Under the pieces are notes generated by a model. The model saw only the letters and a list, made by a program, of their open reading frames with translations. It searched no databases and was not told the origin of the DNA. A program made the translations under genes and the position numbers. A DNA stretch of 64,000 bases from Mesocentrotus franciscanus. Taxonomy: Eukaryota > Echinodermata > Echinoidea > Camarodonta > Strongylocentrotidae. This document shows, piece after piece, positions 50,069 to 64,000 of this stretch. The stretch is from the NCBI GenBank assembly GCA_037976565.1, contig CP137668.1, positions 1,465,548 through 1,529,547 on the forward strand. Reading direction: 5' to 3'. The number at the start of each line of letters is the position of its first letter. Positions within the stretch are counted from its first letter, which is position 1.

Positions 50069-50539
50069 AAGTAGTTTAATCACCAATATCCTTTTCGATG
50101 TTTTACGGTTTCTGATAAAAAATTTGAACCGAGTTTAGCAAACAAACAAAAATGAAAAAAGAAAGAAAAGAATGTAAAATCTCAGTAGACAAGCCGTCCC
50201 TTGTTTTTCTTCTAATGAATGTTCTTGATGTCACGTGAAACTAAGGAAAATCAGAGATTCATGACACGATAAGTCAAAGAATAGGAGCGATATATGAGTT
50301 AAAAGAGAAGTGACAAGTGTGTTAGAAGAAAAAAGGACACTATGAAACGTCAATGAAAAGGAAACATATGAAGCTATAAAGGAAAAAGGGAGAGAGAAGG
50401 AAGAACGGTTTGGAAGAAGGGGAGAAGGGATAATAAGCTGAGTGAACTTATTACATTACGGAAAAGGGAATTAAATAGAAGCTTAGAGCAAGAGAATAGG
50501 ATGTTTTATACTTATCTGATGAAGTAGGAGAGTAGGAAT

Positions 50540-50561
50540 GGCAGAGGAGGAAGAAAGATGA

Positions 50562-50592
<31 letters not shown>

Positions 50593-50675
50593 TTAGGGAA
50601 AAGAGAGAAAAGACGCATAAAGAGTGGAAGCAATAGAGAGGGAAAGGTAGAGAGAGAGAGAGAGAGAGAGAATGA
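50540..50675 (+). repeat. GA-rich microsatellites
   Basis: (GA)n at 50562-50592 and 50650-50671 within a purine-rich region (50380-50690). Confidence 0.9.
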
Positions 50676-50689
50676 GGAAGGGATATCGA

Positions 50690-53600
50690 CGGAGCAAGTA
50701 ACTCTATGCACTACTGTTCCTGCAAGCGTAAGTGTCTTATTATTCAAATACGTAATCTGTATTATTAGGGGACTTATGACACCCCCCCCCTTTTGAGATA
50801 CCGACCTTGTACGGTTATGGGAATATTCTCAGTTTGTCAGGTGTGTTCTAACGATAAAATCAGTAAAACCTATTAGACCGAATGATTTATGAATTGATCA
50901 CTTTACCCCAAGCTAATGAAGTCTTGCTGAAAGCTCTTATTGTCGCTCCACCTGCGTGCGTAGGCATACATGGGGGATTATAAAGCAAAACTTGCATTGT
51001 ACATGGACAAGTATATTCAAAGCCTTATTATTAAGATAGTAAATCCCCCTGATGGGAGAAAGATAGTTTGAAATGAACGGATGAAAGACATAATGCTTAG
51101 CTATTGATTCTTGATTACTCCTTACACCCTATTCAACATAATACTATATGAATTACCGATCGGTTGATCTCTCTTTCTTCTAATCTAATGTAGATATGAA
51201 ATTACCGCCCCAATCGCAATGTAGTCATTCAATAAACATGAACCAACAACAACTGCATTCAGCGATTAGATTTCTTTTAAAATCGCAAGAAAATGTTCCG
51301 CTGAGTTCAGCATTGGCTATTTGCAGGTCAAATGTCATCACATTAGGTCTAGGACCAGGCATTTACCTAAGGTAGATGATTGAGGGTCCCCGGCCTTTTC
51401 ATTATTATTATTCCATTATTTTCTATAGACTATAGACTTAACAGCTCCCATCGTGGATATAGACAAAGAGGCTTAACTGATAACATATACATACGATTAG
51501 ATTTTTGTTAATAAGATGCTAATAGCGCGTTGGACAATCGTTTGATAATTGATCGGGTAAAACAACAATCCTTCTTGATATTACTGAAAAAACAACAACA
51601 CAGAACTGAAACACAGCAAATGAAAAATTATCATAAAAAGACTATTACCTGTAAAATGAGCAGAGGCTGGTTTAACGCTTTAACGCAAGATTGAAAAATG
51701 TGTTAAAATCGTATCTAAATGTAACCTGAATACACAATCTTTTTTTTTTAAATTTATGTTTGAATACACAATCTTATTTTTCGTTGGACGTCCATGCAAA
51801 AAGAAAAAACAACAAACTATTCTTCAAAGTATACGGTTGCTGAAAGATCTACTTTTTTCTAACAATGAAAAAACTATATAATTGAAGCTTTTTAGTAGTT
51901 CTAAGTCAGATTATTTTACAATATGTTCATCATAATGGTGTGCGGGGTGATGTGAATAATAACGGAAACTTGAAAAGAAACTTTAAATCTTGAAACTAGT
52001 CGTTTCCTTCATTTCTTACAGTGGCCTAAACTCGCAACTCTTGTTTATCACATTTCATCATAACCCCTACTGGGAGAACAATTACCTTCTGGTCCTTACC
52101 GGCTTAGAGTCGCATTAAACCTTATCCTAAATGTCATAATCACGTCCGCTTTAGATGGTCGGACAAACGCGCGTAATTGAATGAAAGTAGCACCAATGAC
52201 AGACGAAAAGAGGAGTGACCATGGTTACAAGCTCAAACGGTTTCGTTTTACACACCAAAAAATAAATCGGTATCTTCCAAAATATAAGTTTTCTGGATCA
52301 CGATGCAGAGAGAGAGAGAGGAGAGAAATATAGAGAGATAAAGTTGAAATAAAAGGAGATATTCAGTTAATGATAATACAATGCGAAAGATAAACAGTGA
52401 AAGAAAACAGATTAAGCGGTGGAAGGCCGAGTGAAATAGAGAGAGAGAGAGAGAGATAGAGAAAGAGAGAGAGAGAGAGAGAGAGAGGTAACATTTTCGA
52501 GTAAAGTAAGATATATTTTTAAAGATGCCCTATATTTGATATCCCAATAGTCATATGGCCATCCATTATTAATTGTGATTTACGGTGCGTAGCTGCATGT
52601 AGAATTAATTAAACACGTTGTGTGACAGCACATTCAAATGATCTGTCAAAATCGTAAGCACGTCATATTTCATATTCCATATTGTGCAATGTTTAAAAGT
52701 AAAAATCGGGACCAGAGACTCCTACTAGCCTTAAAGCGATCTTTATGTAGCTTAGATTTCATTTTAATTATGAGCGCCAACAAAATATAGAGGCGCACAA
52801 CAAAATACTACAGATCAGTCGTCATATTTTTAGAGTATGTCGGTAACACCAAAACCCACTTTTTCTTCCAAGAATACACTCACCATATTCATTATTAACG
52901 TTACCTGCGTATTTTCTTTTAAAATGTTGTCTCAATAGCAGGCCTACATTCGTAAATTAAAGAGGATTAACGAGAAGTTCTTTGATATAATCAATTTGAT
53001 TACGGAAATAATTATAAAATAGTTTGCCCATCAAATCTGAATGAAACATTAAGATATGCAATCAATGCCAAGCCCACAAAGTTTAACGTTGTGCCGTTAA
53101 TGAAGTGTACAAGCTTAAATTTTTGATGATGTCACCCTTTAACGCTCGCTCTCCTGTAATGTGACAATTTCTATTTAATAAAAAACGATATCCAAGACGC
53201 TGCTCACACAAAGGAATGTTTACTTGACTTTTCTTTTCGTCTACAGTAAACCAAACACCTACGACTCCTACGTTAAGGCTATTTCAATCGATCAAGGCTT
53301 CTGTAGCGCCACCCGCACGCTTCTCGATTTCACACGTTTGTTCTCCAACGACCAAACGTGATTAAATGATTTCACAGTTGCACTTCCGGCTGATTCCTTT
53401 GCGATCTTTGTCGGTCTGAAATAAGGTCGTAGGATGTCTTTATCTTCTTAAGTTTCTATTCTCTTAGTATTAATATATATGTGTCTGTTTTATTATCATG
53501 ACAATAAAGCCACAAGTACATCACATTCGTGTGCCTAGTACAAGCTGAAAGGTAAATGATAAATCACGCTCTTACATCTCAATGCTCTTGAGAGAGCTTT

Positions 53601-56600
53601 AACCAGCGCCCTTGACTTTAAGTTCTGTTGACAGAAACACTTAGCTGCATCACTTAAGGTGACAAAGCTTTCTAGGGTAGATTGGGAAAGGATGGAATCC
53701 TTAAGGAGAAACACTTGATTTGAAGTCGCTACTAATATCGTCTAAAGAAAAATGAATAATCTAATAGTCGTTTCATAAAATTTACGTCATAAAACAAGGA
53801 TGTATATAATTTAGCATTTAAAGTTTGACCCAAACAGGAAACTAACATTGATCTACATCATCATTATTAAAACACAGACTGAAAGTTACGAGTTTTGAAC
53901 TTTATTCTTATGCATCAAGTTGATATGATGAAATGAAGCGAAGCAAGCGTCCGTGTAGATTTAAAGGGGAATGGTTCACCGTATTATTTTAGAACAAATT
54001 GTATATTCTTGCAAGATAAAATCAAATAATTTGTGCTGTAGTACTAGAACCGTGTGTTTAATCAGCTTCAAGTAAGGACTTTCCTAATAATTCCTCCGTC
54101 AATCCGCCGATTTCTCTAGGGAAGAACGAAAACATGTATGTATCCTACAAACCCAACATACACAGGAGGTTTAGGGGTGCATTTTACATCAGTAAAACAA
54201 CAAACGAAGCTCTTTTATATATTGGAAGCACGTAAATCCCTGAGGAATTCATCTTGTTGGAAGGGTTCGTCGTGACTGAGTTTACCTCTCTCCCAGTAGA
54301 CATGCTAAAGAAAATCTTTCCTCTTCGAATGCAAGATCTTTAAAAAATGTTATGGCTGTGAAAATTTCATTAGAAAAACTATCATTACCCAATGTGAATA
54401 CTGGAAAATGCTTCCTATATTTGTGTTGATACGAGAGTATTCACGCCCTTATCAAGCACAGCTGATCGCATGGGAAGCCGTCGTACGCAAATTTCTCCCT
54501 GCATCATGCATGACAACGGTTGCACGGTAACCCTAAATTGATGATTTTATTGTCAATAGCCTCAGGGTAAAATGTTACTTCATAAAACAAAAACCAATGG
54601 TAATTGCGCAAATGATGTCGTTGGAATTGCAGATCGCAGGTGATGCATTCTGTTGTGCCACTCTGTATAGACCAAGAGCAATGAGTTCCCAGCACTGGCA
54701 TGACTGATGAATACCGGCGCTTAAGAGGAAGCTGTCCAATCCGAAATCATGTAGTCGACTCATGAATAATGTGAGACAACATTGGCACATCATGAATACA
54801 TTTTTGATATATGCACAATGTGCACAACTCGTTCTACTATTGCACGTTTACTGTCAATTGTTTCAAAATGTGAACCATTAAATATTTCACCTAACGATAA
54901 TAATGATACCCATTTAGGTCATAATGCTTCACGAAAGAAAGAGAGCATTGATGTTTAGGAGTTCATTTAGAGGACTTTCATTAAATAGGATGAACGCTTG
55001 AAAAGTTTTTTCGGCTGTTCGTCTATAGTTTTCACTCTCTTCATAACTGGGATAAGCCTGTATCGATTTCTTCCAAATAAAACTGCCTCGTTGTACTAGA
55101 AGCAGAGTAAAGACAGGATACTAAAGGAGCAACGAAAATGCCAAGCGTGATGGAAGTGAGAAAACCAAATTTCGATGTCATCATCATTACCGCTTTTCCA
55201 TCACATGCATTTTTTTTAAAGCTAAGTTTCGTATCAATTTGATAAGGTATGTTTTTTTTTTTTTTTTAAAGAAGAAGGGTTCTGAAATTAAAAACATTTC
55301 GCCGTCTTCAGAAGATAGTGTCCATTCTTTCACTGAAGATCCCTTGTTGTGATGGATTGAATACAAACAAAAATCCACGCTTTTAATCAAAAATTTAAAA
55401 ATGAATCTGTGGGTTGAAACGAATCCTAAACTAGACCATTGATATCCCGCTGATGTGCGCATTTGCAATTTGATTCCGAGTCAAATTTGTAACAAATGTG
55501 AGCAAGTTTGTTAATGGACCTCATGGCAATGTCATCTCTGGTGCCCCAGACACACCAACGAGCCTGACAACAGACCAACAACAGACCGAACACAATTTTA
55601 CATTACCCTGAATGGCCAAGAATCGGTCGCTTTGGTGACGCTGTGGCGGTGTAACTGAGACCTAACGCTGACGTAATACAGTTTTGATAAAGTTTTGATA
55701 TCATGTGAAAAATAAAGACCTGCAACAAAGATACGTGTATATTTCAAGAATATTGACAAAAGTCAGTTTTGTTGATGCTTCTATGAAAACCCTACAGCGG
55801 TATGCTCCGAGTTTGTTTACGTAGGTGTATGCGTGCGTAGGGAAGTGTGTGTAAAAATAGTGGAATGAAAATGGGAACGTGTGTGCGCTGCCAATGAATC
55901 AAGATATCAGATAATTTCTTAATGATCTAACGGGGACAAGACGTAATCTTACAGTAGCCTATTTTAACGTCTACACTAGATCAGTCTATACGATCTGGGT
56001 ACCAGGAAGTGTTCATTGATGGCGGCGCCTAGTCGAAGACACTAAGGAATTCCATGACCTACTTTTGGCGAGAGCTCTTACCAATTTGTCCTGCTCCCAC
56101 TAGAATTTGGCGGGAAATTGTAGTCAAATGATACCGCTCCCTTCCCTGCTTCAAATTAGAAAGACCTGTGGTAACCAAAGTATGCCAAGCTGTATGATGT
56201 CAGCTGGCACGTAACATACTGTCGTCAACCCATATTGATATGATCGCATCTTGATTTATTTGTAAATTACTCTAATGAAATCAATCGTATTCAAAGACAA
56301 ATGCACATTGTATAGCAAATTGTTCCCTCGATTTAACTATCTAAATGGTCTCTTCCTGACTAAATTTAAAAGGAAACCTATTTAAATCACATTTACTATC
56401 GAAATATAAGTGCGATGAAGCTACTACTAACAGATCTAGACTAATTCGACTGTTTGTGACCTACATTGCAAGATTTTATCATTGAAGACGAACAATATTT
56501 ACTATTATAATAGAGAACATTGAATCACTGCTGGAATGTGAAACATATACAATCTTACTTATTTTCAATATTGCTCGCATTTAAAAGTTCAAAAACAACG

Positions 56601-57794
56601 TGCATACAAAAGATTATGAACTCTATATCCAAGCAGTTCATCCTGCTATTAGTATATTATATTTTTATTCAAAACTCCATTTTTAGAACTATGCGTTGAT
56701 CATCTTTATTCTTTACACTGTCCGGGATTTTTTTCTTCTCCAGTCATACTAATATAAAACAATAATATAATTCAAATACGTCCACAACTACAAAAAATAT
56801 CTTCCACATACCTTTGTATATTATCTAAGCGGAATTATATATGATTTAACAAGAAAATAATAGATATATCTGTGAGAACAATTATAGACGAGAGGAAAAG
56901 CCCGTATCAAAATGCTGCTGAAATCGACTAAGATAGTTACTCTTCTGACATCTATAATATGGTGAATTTACTGATGTCATGAACCATCGTTCAGATGACT
57001 AAGTGGTTCCTCTAAATGTCCGAACAAATAGGGATCTTTAGCATGCACCCCCTCCCCCGCCAAAACTACTAGGTAGATGTTCCCAGGACCCTTTCAAATT
57101 TGTCCTTGGTGTCTGATTTACCGAGGTTAGCTATTAAGGGGTCGATCTCCTCTATCGTAATTCTAAAGATACTTAAAATAATTATCAATTGTATAATTTC
57201 CGGTAAGTAACACTGCTGATTTCAATAATATAGTTGAAATGTTACAACCAATATAGCCATTTAATTGCTTTGTTGGTTCCGATGTTGTGCAGAACTGTAC
57301 ACTGACATGACATCAATGCTAACTGAAACGTGAGACTCACTCCCGCTGGTACATTAATTAATCTCTGGATTACATTGACAATGCATCATATTAATGAGGC
57401 CTTGTTAACATTGCTCCATGGGACACAGAGACTAGAATGTTTGATATTGTTCCCAACCCCTCATGAGGCAAGTCACTATGGCTTTCTTGCTAGTATCTCT
57501 GTTTACGCATGCAAAACGGCGCCACTTATTCGAATAATGACCTTAAAAATACGCTCTAGCTACGGCCCTGTGCGCAAATGCATTACCCAATTCATCGCTT
57601 GACGTCTTTCGTGTAATTGATTTTTGCACGCACAACATGCTACCACTTTATGAAGCATGGACCTTGCCATTCTCTGTATTCATAAAAAAAACATGGGTCT
57701 CGACTTTTCCTTCCATATTCTTTCCCCGGATTTAAATGTAGCTTTTAATTATCAGGTTTGATATTAAACAAAAGATTGGTGATTACATGCCGAG
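50690..57794. other. Intergenic, no gene recognised
   Basis: About 7 kb of AT-rich sequence apart from the GA tracts at 52.3-52.5 kb. Open frames near 54504-54793, 55187-55468 and 57330-57602 have no recognisable motifs. The 55187-55468 frame runs through an A/T homopolymer. Confidence 0.5.
52306..52490 (+). repeat. GA-rich microsatellites
   Basis: (GA)n at 52306-52330 and 52437-52488. Confidence 0.9.
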
Positions 57795-58062
57795 CCACGG
57801 TGTGTGTTACCGCGCCCCTCCCCTCTGTTCTCGATGCAGGCTCGGGTTCAGGGAAAACACTACGTTTCTCGGACTAGAACGTTAACTGGAGGCCCCGTGA
57901 GTAGGAGAGTCACACCCTATGCACATTAACGCGCTACAATTATCGCTAAGAGTAGGGTGTAAACCTGGTGTTTAGTGTGCCTGCATACAAAACTGGTAAT
58001 CTTTCTACATATATTCGAGATAGGCTTCATAGCCCTTTGAAGATTAACAGAAGAAGAAGAAT
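57795..58062 (+). mobile_element. tRNA-derived SINE, 5'-truncated copy
   Basis: It shares the body of the element at 35529-35870 on the opposite strand: ctcccctctgttctcg, cgggttcaggga, gtcacaccct and gtaaacctggtgtttagtgt. It ends gattaacagaagaagaaga, which suggests an AGA-repeat tail. The tRNA head is lost. Confidence 0.75.
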
Positions 58063-59890
58063 GCAACGAACTAAGTTAAATGACTAAATACAGATATAAT
58101 GTAAACAGTAAAGAATCACTGTTTCAAATTACTTTAAATAAAGCATTTTCGACGTCATGTTCCTAGGCTATCATGTTAGATTCTTGCATCTCTAGAATAC
58201 ATTGTGATCCAACATGTTGACAGCTCTTGTGATTTCATCCCAGTCGCTCTGAGCTAAGAACGAGTGATTGATTGCAAGGAAATAGTTGGCTCGAGAATAA
58301 AGTCAAATACAAACGGTGAAATCGTTTTAGCCCCTTGAGGAAACCGGTGAAATCAAAGAGGTCATACGAACAGGATGGTACAAAGCAACACCTTGGGTAT
58401 AGCTATAGAAACAGATTTAACCTCTAATCGTGTGATGAATATTTCACGATTTGTGAGAATGGCTAGGCAGATATATGTCTCTCACGAAAGCCAGAAGTGC
58501 GCGATTATGATATTAACATACTGTGATAGATTTACATTTTATAACGCGGAAAAAATACACAAAAAAGTCATGAACAATTGAGTAAGAAATTAGAGGGAAA
58601 ATGGCAATAACGTGAAACAGATACATGATGGTGGGCCTAATGTGGACTGATCATGATTATTATAATTATAAAAAACAGTATATTTCAAGGTAGTATGTTG
58701 GAACATTTTTTATGAAGATAGGCTGGTAAAGAACATTATCATAACATGCGTCTCATTATAATAGTAAAAAGTAAATACAGTTTGTATCAACATGACAGTT
58801 TAATGTGTAGCATTTTTGTTATGATTGGGCAAAGGTAATACAATCATTTAGATAAGAATGAATAGCCTATGGTTCATAACGATGAAATTTGTTAAGTATA
58901 TATAAGTTGTATCATGATGAGAATGAGGTCGTAAAGCAGATGAAATTTTGTATTAAGATGATGGTTTGGTATTATAGGTGTATAATGTGTATTATTGTGA
59001 TGAATATATATAGCAAATGAATGGCATTGAGTTTGTAGAGTGAAGGAAATGTGGAATCAGAACCATCAGTTAGTAATTATGTATCCTGATTATAAATCTG
59101 TCAAGTAAATCAACGTGTATCTATAGGGTGCCTTGGAGAAGTAAAACAACCAAACTTAAAATCAAATATCGCGAGGTTTGGCATGAGGTTTTTAGAGAAG
59201 ACACCCTTTTCAAGTGTTAATAGGCTAACTGATTACAAAGGAAGGTAGAACAACATTTCCAGAGAAAGATAGTAATCGAATGTGTCAATGCGATTGAAGA
59301 GGCAAGATAATGCTAATCGGTGGATAGAAGAAGCCAGGTTGGATAATGGATAGCTAAAAAACATCCATACGAAAGGTACAAAGCTCACCTGTTGCTTCTC
59401 TACAAACTTTCCGTGTTATCTCGTACTGTGAACCAAATAACTAGATGGAACCAACAAAAACATCAAGAGCAACAAAGAAGTAAATTCAATAAAACAGATC
59501 TATTTTCAAACTAAACTAAAGTATTAAACCAAACTCTTAGGGTCTATTTTCGTAATACTTGAAAGACAGGTGCTTGGCACAGTATGACGGTGAAAGGATA
59601 CTTTTACTTCGGGTGGATGATTTCCATAGATTATAAGTAACAACGTTTATATTACTACAAACATCCTGAGGGTGTTCGGAGGTATTTCATGTCGTATTAG
59701 GTATGTTACACAGCTCAGACGAAGTCTTAAAAATATGTCACATATTCGGCGTATCGCCTTCTGAGGACTATCGAACACATGTAATTAATCTTCATGCACT
59801 TTGATCATTAATACCACAAAGAGTCCTTAGCTGATAACTGAGAGGAATACGAATATGACATACAGCATTCACAAACAAACACTATCAACT
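58063..59890. other. Intergenic, no gene recognised
   Basis: AT-rich and non-coding by inspection. The 68-codon frame at 58375 is unsupported. Confidence 0.5.
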
Positions 59891-59903
59891 CTAAAATAAC
59901 AAA

Positions 59904-60078
59904 GAGAGGGAGAGAGATGGAGAGAGAAAGTGAGAAAGAGAGAGAGGGGAAGGAGAGATGGAGGGAGGGAGTGAGAGAAAGAGAGGGAAGGAGGGAGAGA
60001 GAAAGAGAGAGTGTGTGGGGGAGGGAGGGAGAGATAGTGTGGACGTGTGTGCGTGTGTGCGTATGTGTTTGTGTTTTG

Positions 60079-60110
<32 letters not shown>

Positions 60111-60112
60111 GG
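59904..60112 (+). repeat. GA/GT-rich compound microsatellite
   Basis: Impure GA and GGGA blocks, a GT block at about 60037-60075 and a pure GA run at 60079-60100. Open frames on both strands are repeat artefacts. Confidence 0.95.
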
Positions 60113-60189
60113 GAACGAAGTGGACTAGGATGAGAGAACTGAGGAAAAAACATCATTTTTTTTTAATGAATGTCGCATTTTGCTAGCTC

Positions 60190-61960
60190 TTACTATCCAT
60201 GTAGAGAGTAGCCTTTCATTATGTACATGTCAGGCTTCAGGCGGTATTTTGAAAGAGAAAAAGAAAAGATAATTCTTTAATGTCAAGGCTCGATGGGATG
60301 ATATGTGTTTTGATGTTAGAATGAACTAGGAATAACATGGTTAAAAGTCTGAATTGGATGCGACGAAAAAGCACGATGCACACGCAAACAAAAAATGAAT
60401 AGGTATTATTTCAACAAATAAAAAATAAAAGAATGAATTTTGGGAGTAAATTCCATTGTAAATAAATAATATGAAGAGTGTTGAAAATTATGGAGATTTA
60501 TAAAAATGACAAAGAGTATGAAAAAGTTGACTACTTCTTTTAAGGACTCTCTTTGTTGTGTAACATATTGGACAATCTACCGTGCCTTTTATACGTTCCC
60601 TATAACTTCTATATACGCAATAATTTTAATGCTTTCTAGCAAGTATAAACAAAAAAGAAAACAGTTTGGACGGAATTAAAAATAAGATACAATAAGATAA
60701 AACACTTTTGTTTGCTCACATAGGGACCACAAAACAACAGCTCAACAATTGTTAAAGCATTTATGTAAAAACTATGAGAAATTGAATATACAAATGGAAA
60801 ACATATTAAAGGCTAAACAAATGGAAGAAAAATGGGAAATGGGATTATGAGATCCCCGGCCATTCAGAATGATGTATTACCACGAGGTGTGTGATTAGGG
60901 GTAGGGGATCGCACAAACACACGGCATGAATAATTATTGTATCATTCAAACCTTGAAGAGCAATACTATTAACATAATAAAATAATCGGAAGTAATGTAG
61001 AAGATAATTAAACGTAAGGATAGAAATTCACCTAACGATATTCACATTTTAAAACTTGAAACTGTAACATTTAACTGTAGCACCAATTGTCAATACCAAA
61101 TCACCAGAAATAAACGATATGTCATTGTTTTTGACATTATTGTGATAGACATATTAAGCATTCATACATCATGATTGAATAAAATATAAACAAACACTGA
61201 AATTTTCATCATATCGCAACGATACAAAACGGCACAAAAGGCTATACAATTCTTGAAATAAATAAAAAGAAATACAGCACTAAATGCAAGTTAATTCATA
61301 ATCTGAATAATCTGCATTTCAAAACAGCAAATCTAGAAAAGGGAATCAAACAAATCACCAAGGTAAACTGTGGAAAAGAATATATTTTTGAATGGAATGC
61401 TCATGCATATAGCTCTTGAATATACTGGGAATTGTATAAAACCATGGATAAGAGTCTTGTTAGAAAGAGAAAAGCCGTAATAAGGGGGAGAGTTCTATTT
61501 TGTTAACTACACAACACACAACAACATGTAGAGCAGCGACAGAGATTTGATATCTTCTCGTCAGATGAACGATAACCTAGGCGTTTTGAAGAAGCAAATT
61601 GTCGCCGTGACACAGATTTATTGATAAAGGATGAGATTCCCCCTCTTTTTTGTTCTTCTCTCTCTCTCTCTACTTCTTTTATTTCCCTCTCCATTCTTCT
61701 TAATTCAGACGAGGGAATGGCAGGGAAGGAAATAACGACAGATCTCATCGATGATAAGATCTTATAAAAAGCAAGAAATATGAAATCTGAGCTCCTGTAA
61801 AATCATGAGAGTTATTTCTTCTTTATTGGAGTATAAACAGACGGGGGAGGGGGGGGGGATTTTAGATCCCTGTTATATGTCCAGGTGCCCCGTTATGCAC
61901 ATGAGATAGTGGCCCTAAAAAGATGAAACCTCCTGTTTCTTCTTCCTCTTTTTACCTTCT
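60190..61960. other. Intergenic, no gene recognised
   Basis: AT-rich. There is a G-run at about 61843-61858 and a pyrimidine-rich patch at 61640-61695. Confidence 0.5.
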
Positions 61961-62580
<620 letters not shown>

Positions 62581-62739
62581 GGGACTTTTAGATTTAGACG
62601 ACGAGAGCGTGGACTGCCGCGTGTGAATTGTGTTAAGGCACTGGGCCGTGCCCGGCAGTGCCTTAAAAGGACATCACAGTGCCGTATAAGGACGTCACAC
62701 GTTGCAGTCACTATGTCGACGTGCAAATCTAAAAGTCCC
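62581..62739. mobile_element. MITE inserted in the triplet array (159 bp)
   Basis: The termini GGGACTTTTAGATTTAGACG and CAAATCTAAAAGTCCC are inverted and flanked by TA on both sides. An inner palindrome (GGCACTGGGCCGTGCCCGGC region) is present. A TA duplication suggests a Tc1/mariner-type or similar source. Triplet sequence (ACT/ACC) resumes directly after it. Confidence 0.8.
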
Positions 62740-64000
62740 TATTACTACTACCATGACTACTATTACTCCAACAACCCCACGACTACCGCTGCTCTTACTA
62801 TAACTATTGTTTATCCTAATATGGATGATTCTGCTCCTATACACCAGTTTCTAATACTAGTATACTATCACCCCTGACTGTTATAAATTCTACTTGTACG
62901 ACGACTTCTAAAAGTTTTTAACAATACTACGTCTATAGGAGTTTGAAGAGTAAAGATCAAAAAGAAATGTCGATCCTACCTCGGTCTTTGTAGGTTACTA
63001 GATGCGTTTATTTTACATGGTATAATTACCAAGTATGCTCGAACCTAAATTTCTACACATTATCCTGTATGATAACCATCCCACGTGACAACGAATGTAT
63101 CAATCTACTTCTGTCGTTTGATTTGTTGACCCCCGAACGATATACATGTAATTTGCAATATCTCACCACCTCCATCACTATCATCATATAACGGAGCTGG
63201 AATTCAATTTGCAACCAATCACTTTAATCGTACCAACACAATACACCTGAACGATTCCAAATATAGACTATTGGCACAAAATATGTTTGTTTGATGTCAT
63301 GTGATTCCAATTGGAAAATTTTCGTCATTAAAGAAGTGAGATTGGACCCAAAGTAGCCACGTAGGATTGTATCTCATGGGAGTGGTAGATATTCACTAAG
63401 TATCGTGTCCAGAGTAAGTAGGTACGTGCGTCAATGCAACTCAGAAGGGACTCCAATCTCTGAACAAGAAGATAGTTGGAAAACGTTGCCAGCAAACGCC
63501 ACTCTACAATCCATTAAACGATTCGGTGTTATATTATTTGAGAGACACGCAAGCCTACGCTATAAAGCTGATTTGCTAATCTCAAGTGACGAAAGATTGC
63601 CCACTTATCCGATCGCATGAAAAGTGGAGGGAAATAAGCAATCGATAGCTCTTTAAATATCTTGATCTTTCAAACTGTTTGTCGAACTTAGTTAGGCATT
63701 GTTGCCCTTATTCCATATTATTGATTATAAATTCAACTATTTATTAACGCATTTTTTTCATTGATCAATTGATTGATTAAAGTGTTCTCCTAAGTATATC
63801 TATTTCTACAAAATTGGGAGAAAAATATTAGAAAATCTTTAGCAAAAGTTTATCGCGTAATGCACTAGACGAGAATGTCAATTTCTCTGGTAATCTTTTA
63901 AAGCTACACTGTACTACTTGTAGCTACTTGCTCCCTCTATATATAAAACAATGCCTAAGCGGTGCCTGTTGGTCCCCCATGATCCTCTTTTTCTTATGTT
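62740..64000. other. End of triplet array, then unremarkable sequence
   Basis: Triplet-like ACT repeats decay by about 62880. The rest to the window end is AT-rich with no recognised gene. The 71-codon frame at 63405-63620 is unsupported. Confidence 0.5.

Overview
This is animal nuclear DNA. The sequence is AT-rich, with split genes, GT/AG introns, dispersed transposon debris and many GA, GT and triplet microsatellites. I see no prokaryotic operons, CRISPR array or phage. The gene content and repeat style suggest a marine invertebrate. An ambulacrarian (echinoderm or hemichordate) is my best guess, but it is an inference and no single feature proves it.

Two genes are well supported, both on the minus strand. 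The first is the 5' half of mitochondrial FAD-dependent glycerol-3-phosphate dehydrogenase (GPD2). Eight coding exons between 8277 and 918 join in consistent phase and encode about 390 residues. The rest of the gene lies beyond the left edge. A CpG-containing 5'UTR exon probably ends at 10227. The first coding exon carries an apparent one-base frameshift.

The second is a corticotropin-releasing-hormone (CRH/DH44)-type neuropeptide precursor. A signal-peptide exon (42128-41814) and a terminal exon with the bioactive peptide (29207-29044) share phase 1 and are separated by about 12.6 kb. The terminal exon has a furin-type site, an amphipathic CRH-like core, and a Gly-Arg-Arg amidation/cleavage signal directly before the stop. 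A phase-compatible possible cassette exon lies at 31491-31381.

Layout: 1-10.3 kb is GPD2, with a TTAA-ended element repeated in its introns. 10.3-19 kb is non-coding, with telomere-like repeats, strong palindromes, a direct duplication, a TIR element and a Harbinger-like MITE. 19-26 kb is mainly transposon remains (a Tx1/L1-like LINE with a nested foldback, a CR1/Jockey-like reverse-transcriptase fragment, another foldback) plus GA/GT microsatellites. 29-42 kb is the CRH gene; its long intron holds a second MITE of the same family, tRNA-derived SINEs, an orphan ORF, a long GA array and a LINE tail. 42-64 kb has no recognisable coding gene. It holds a ten-copy 41-bp minisatellite, a LINE-like 3' tail, a further SINE, and a complex triplet-repeat array interrupted by a TA-flanked MITE.

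The two genes have no obvious functional link: one is mitochondrial energy metabolism and the other is peptide signalling. No novel multi-gene system is evident. The CRH-type gene and the transposon structures are the most interesting content.
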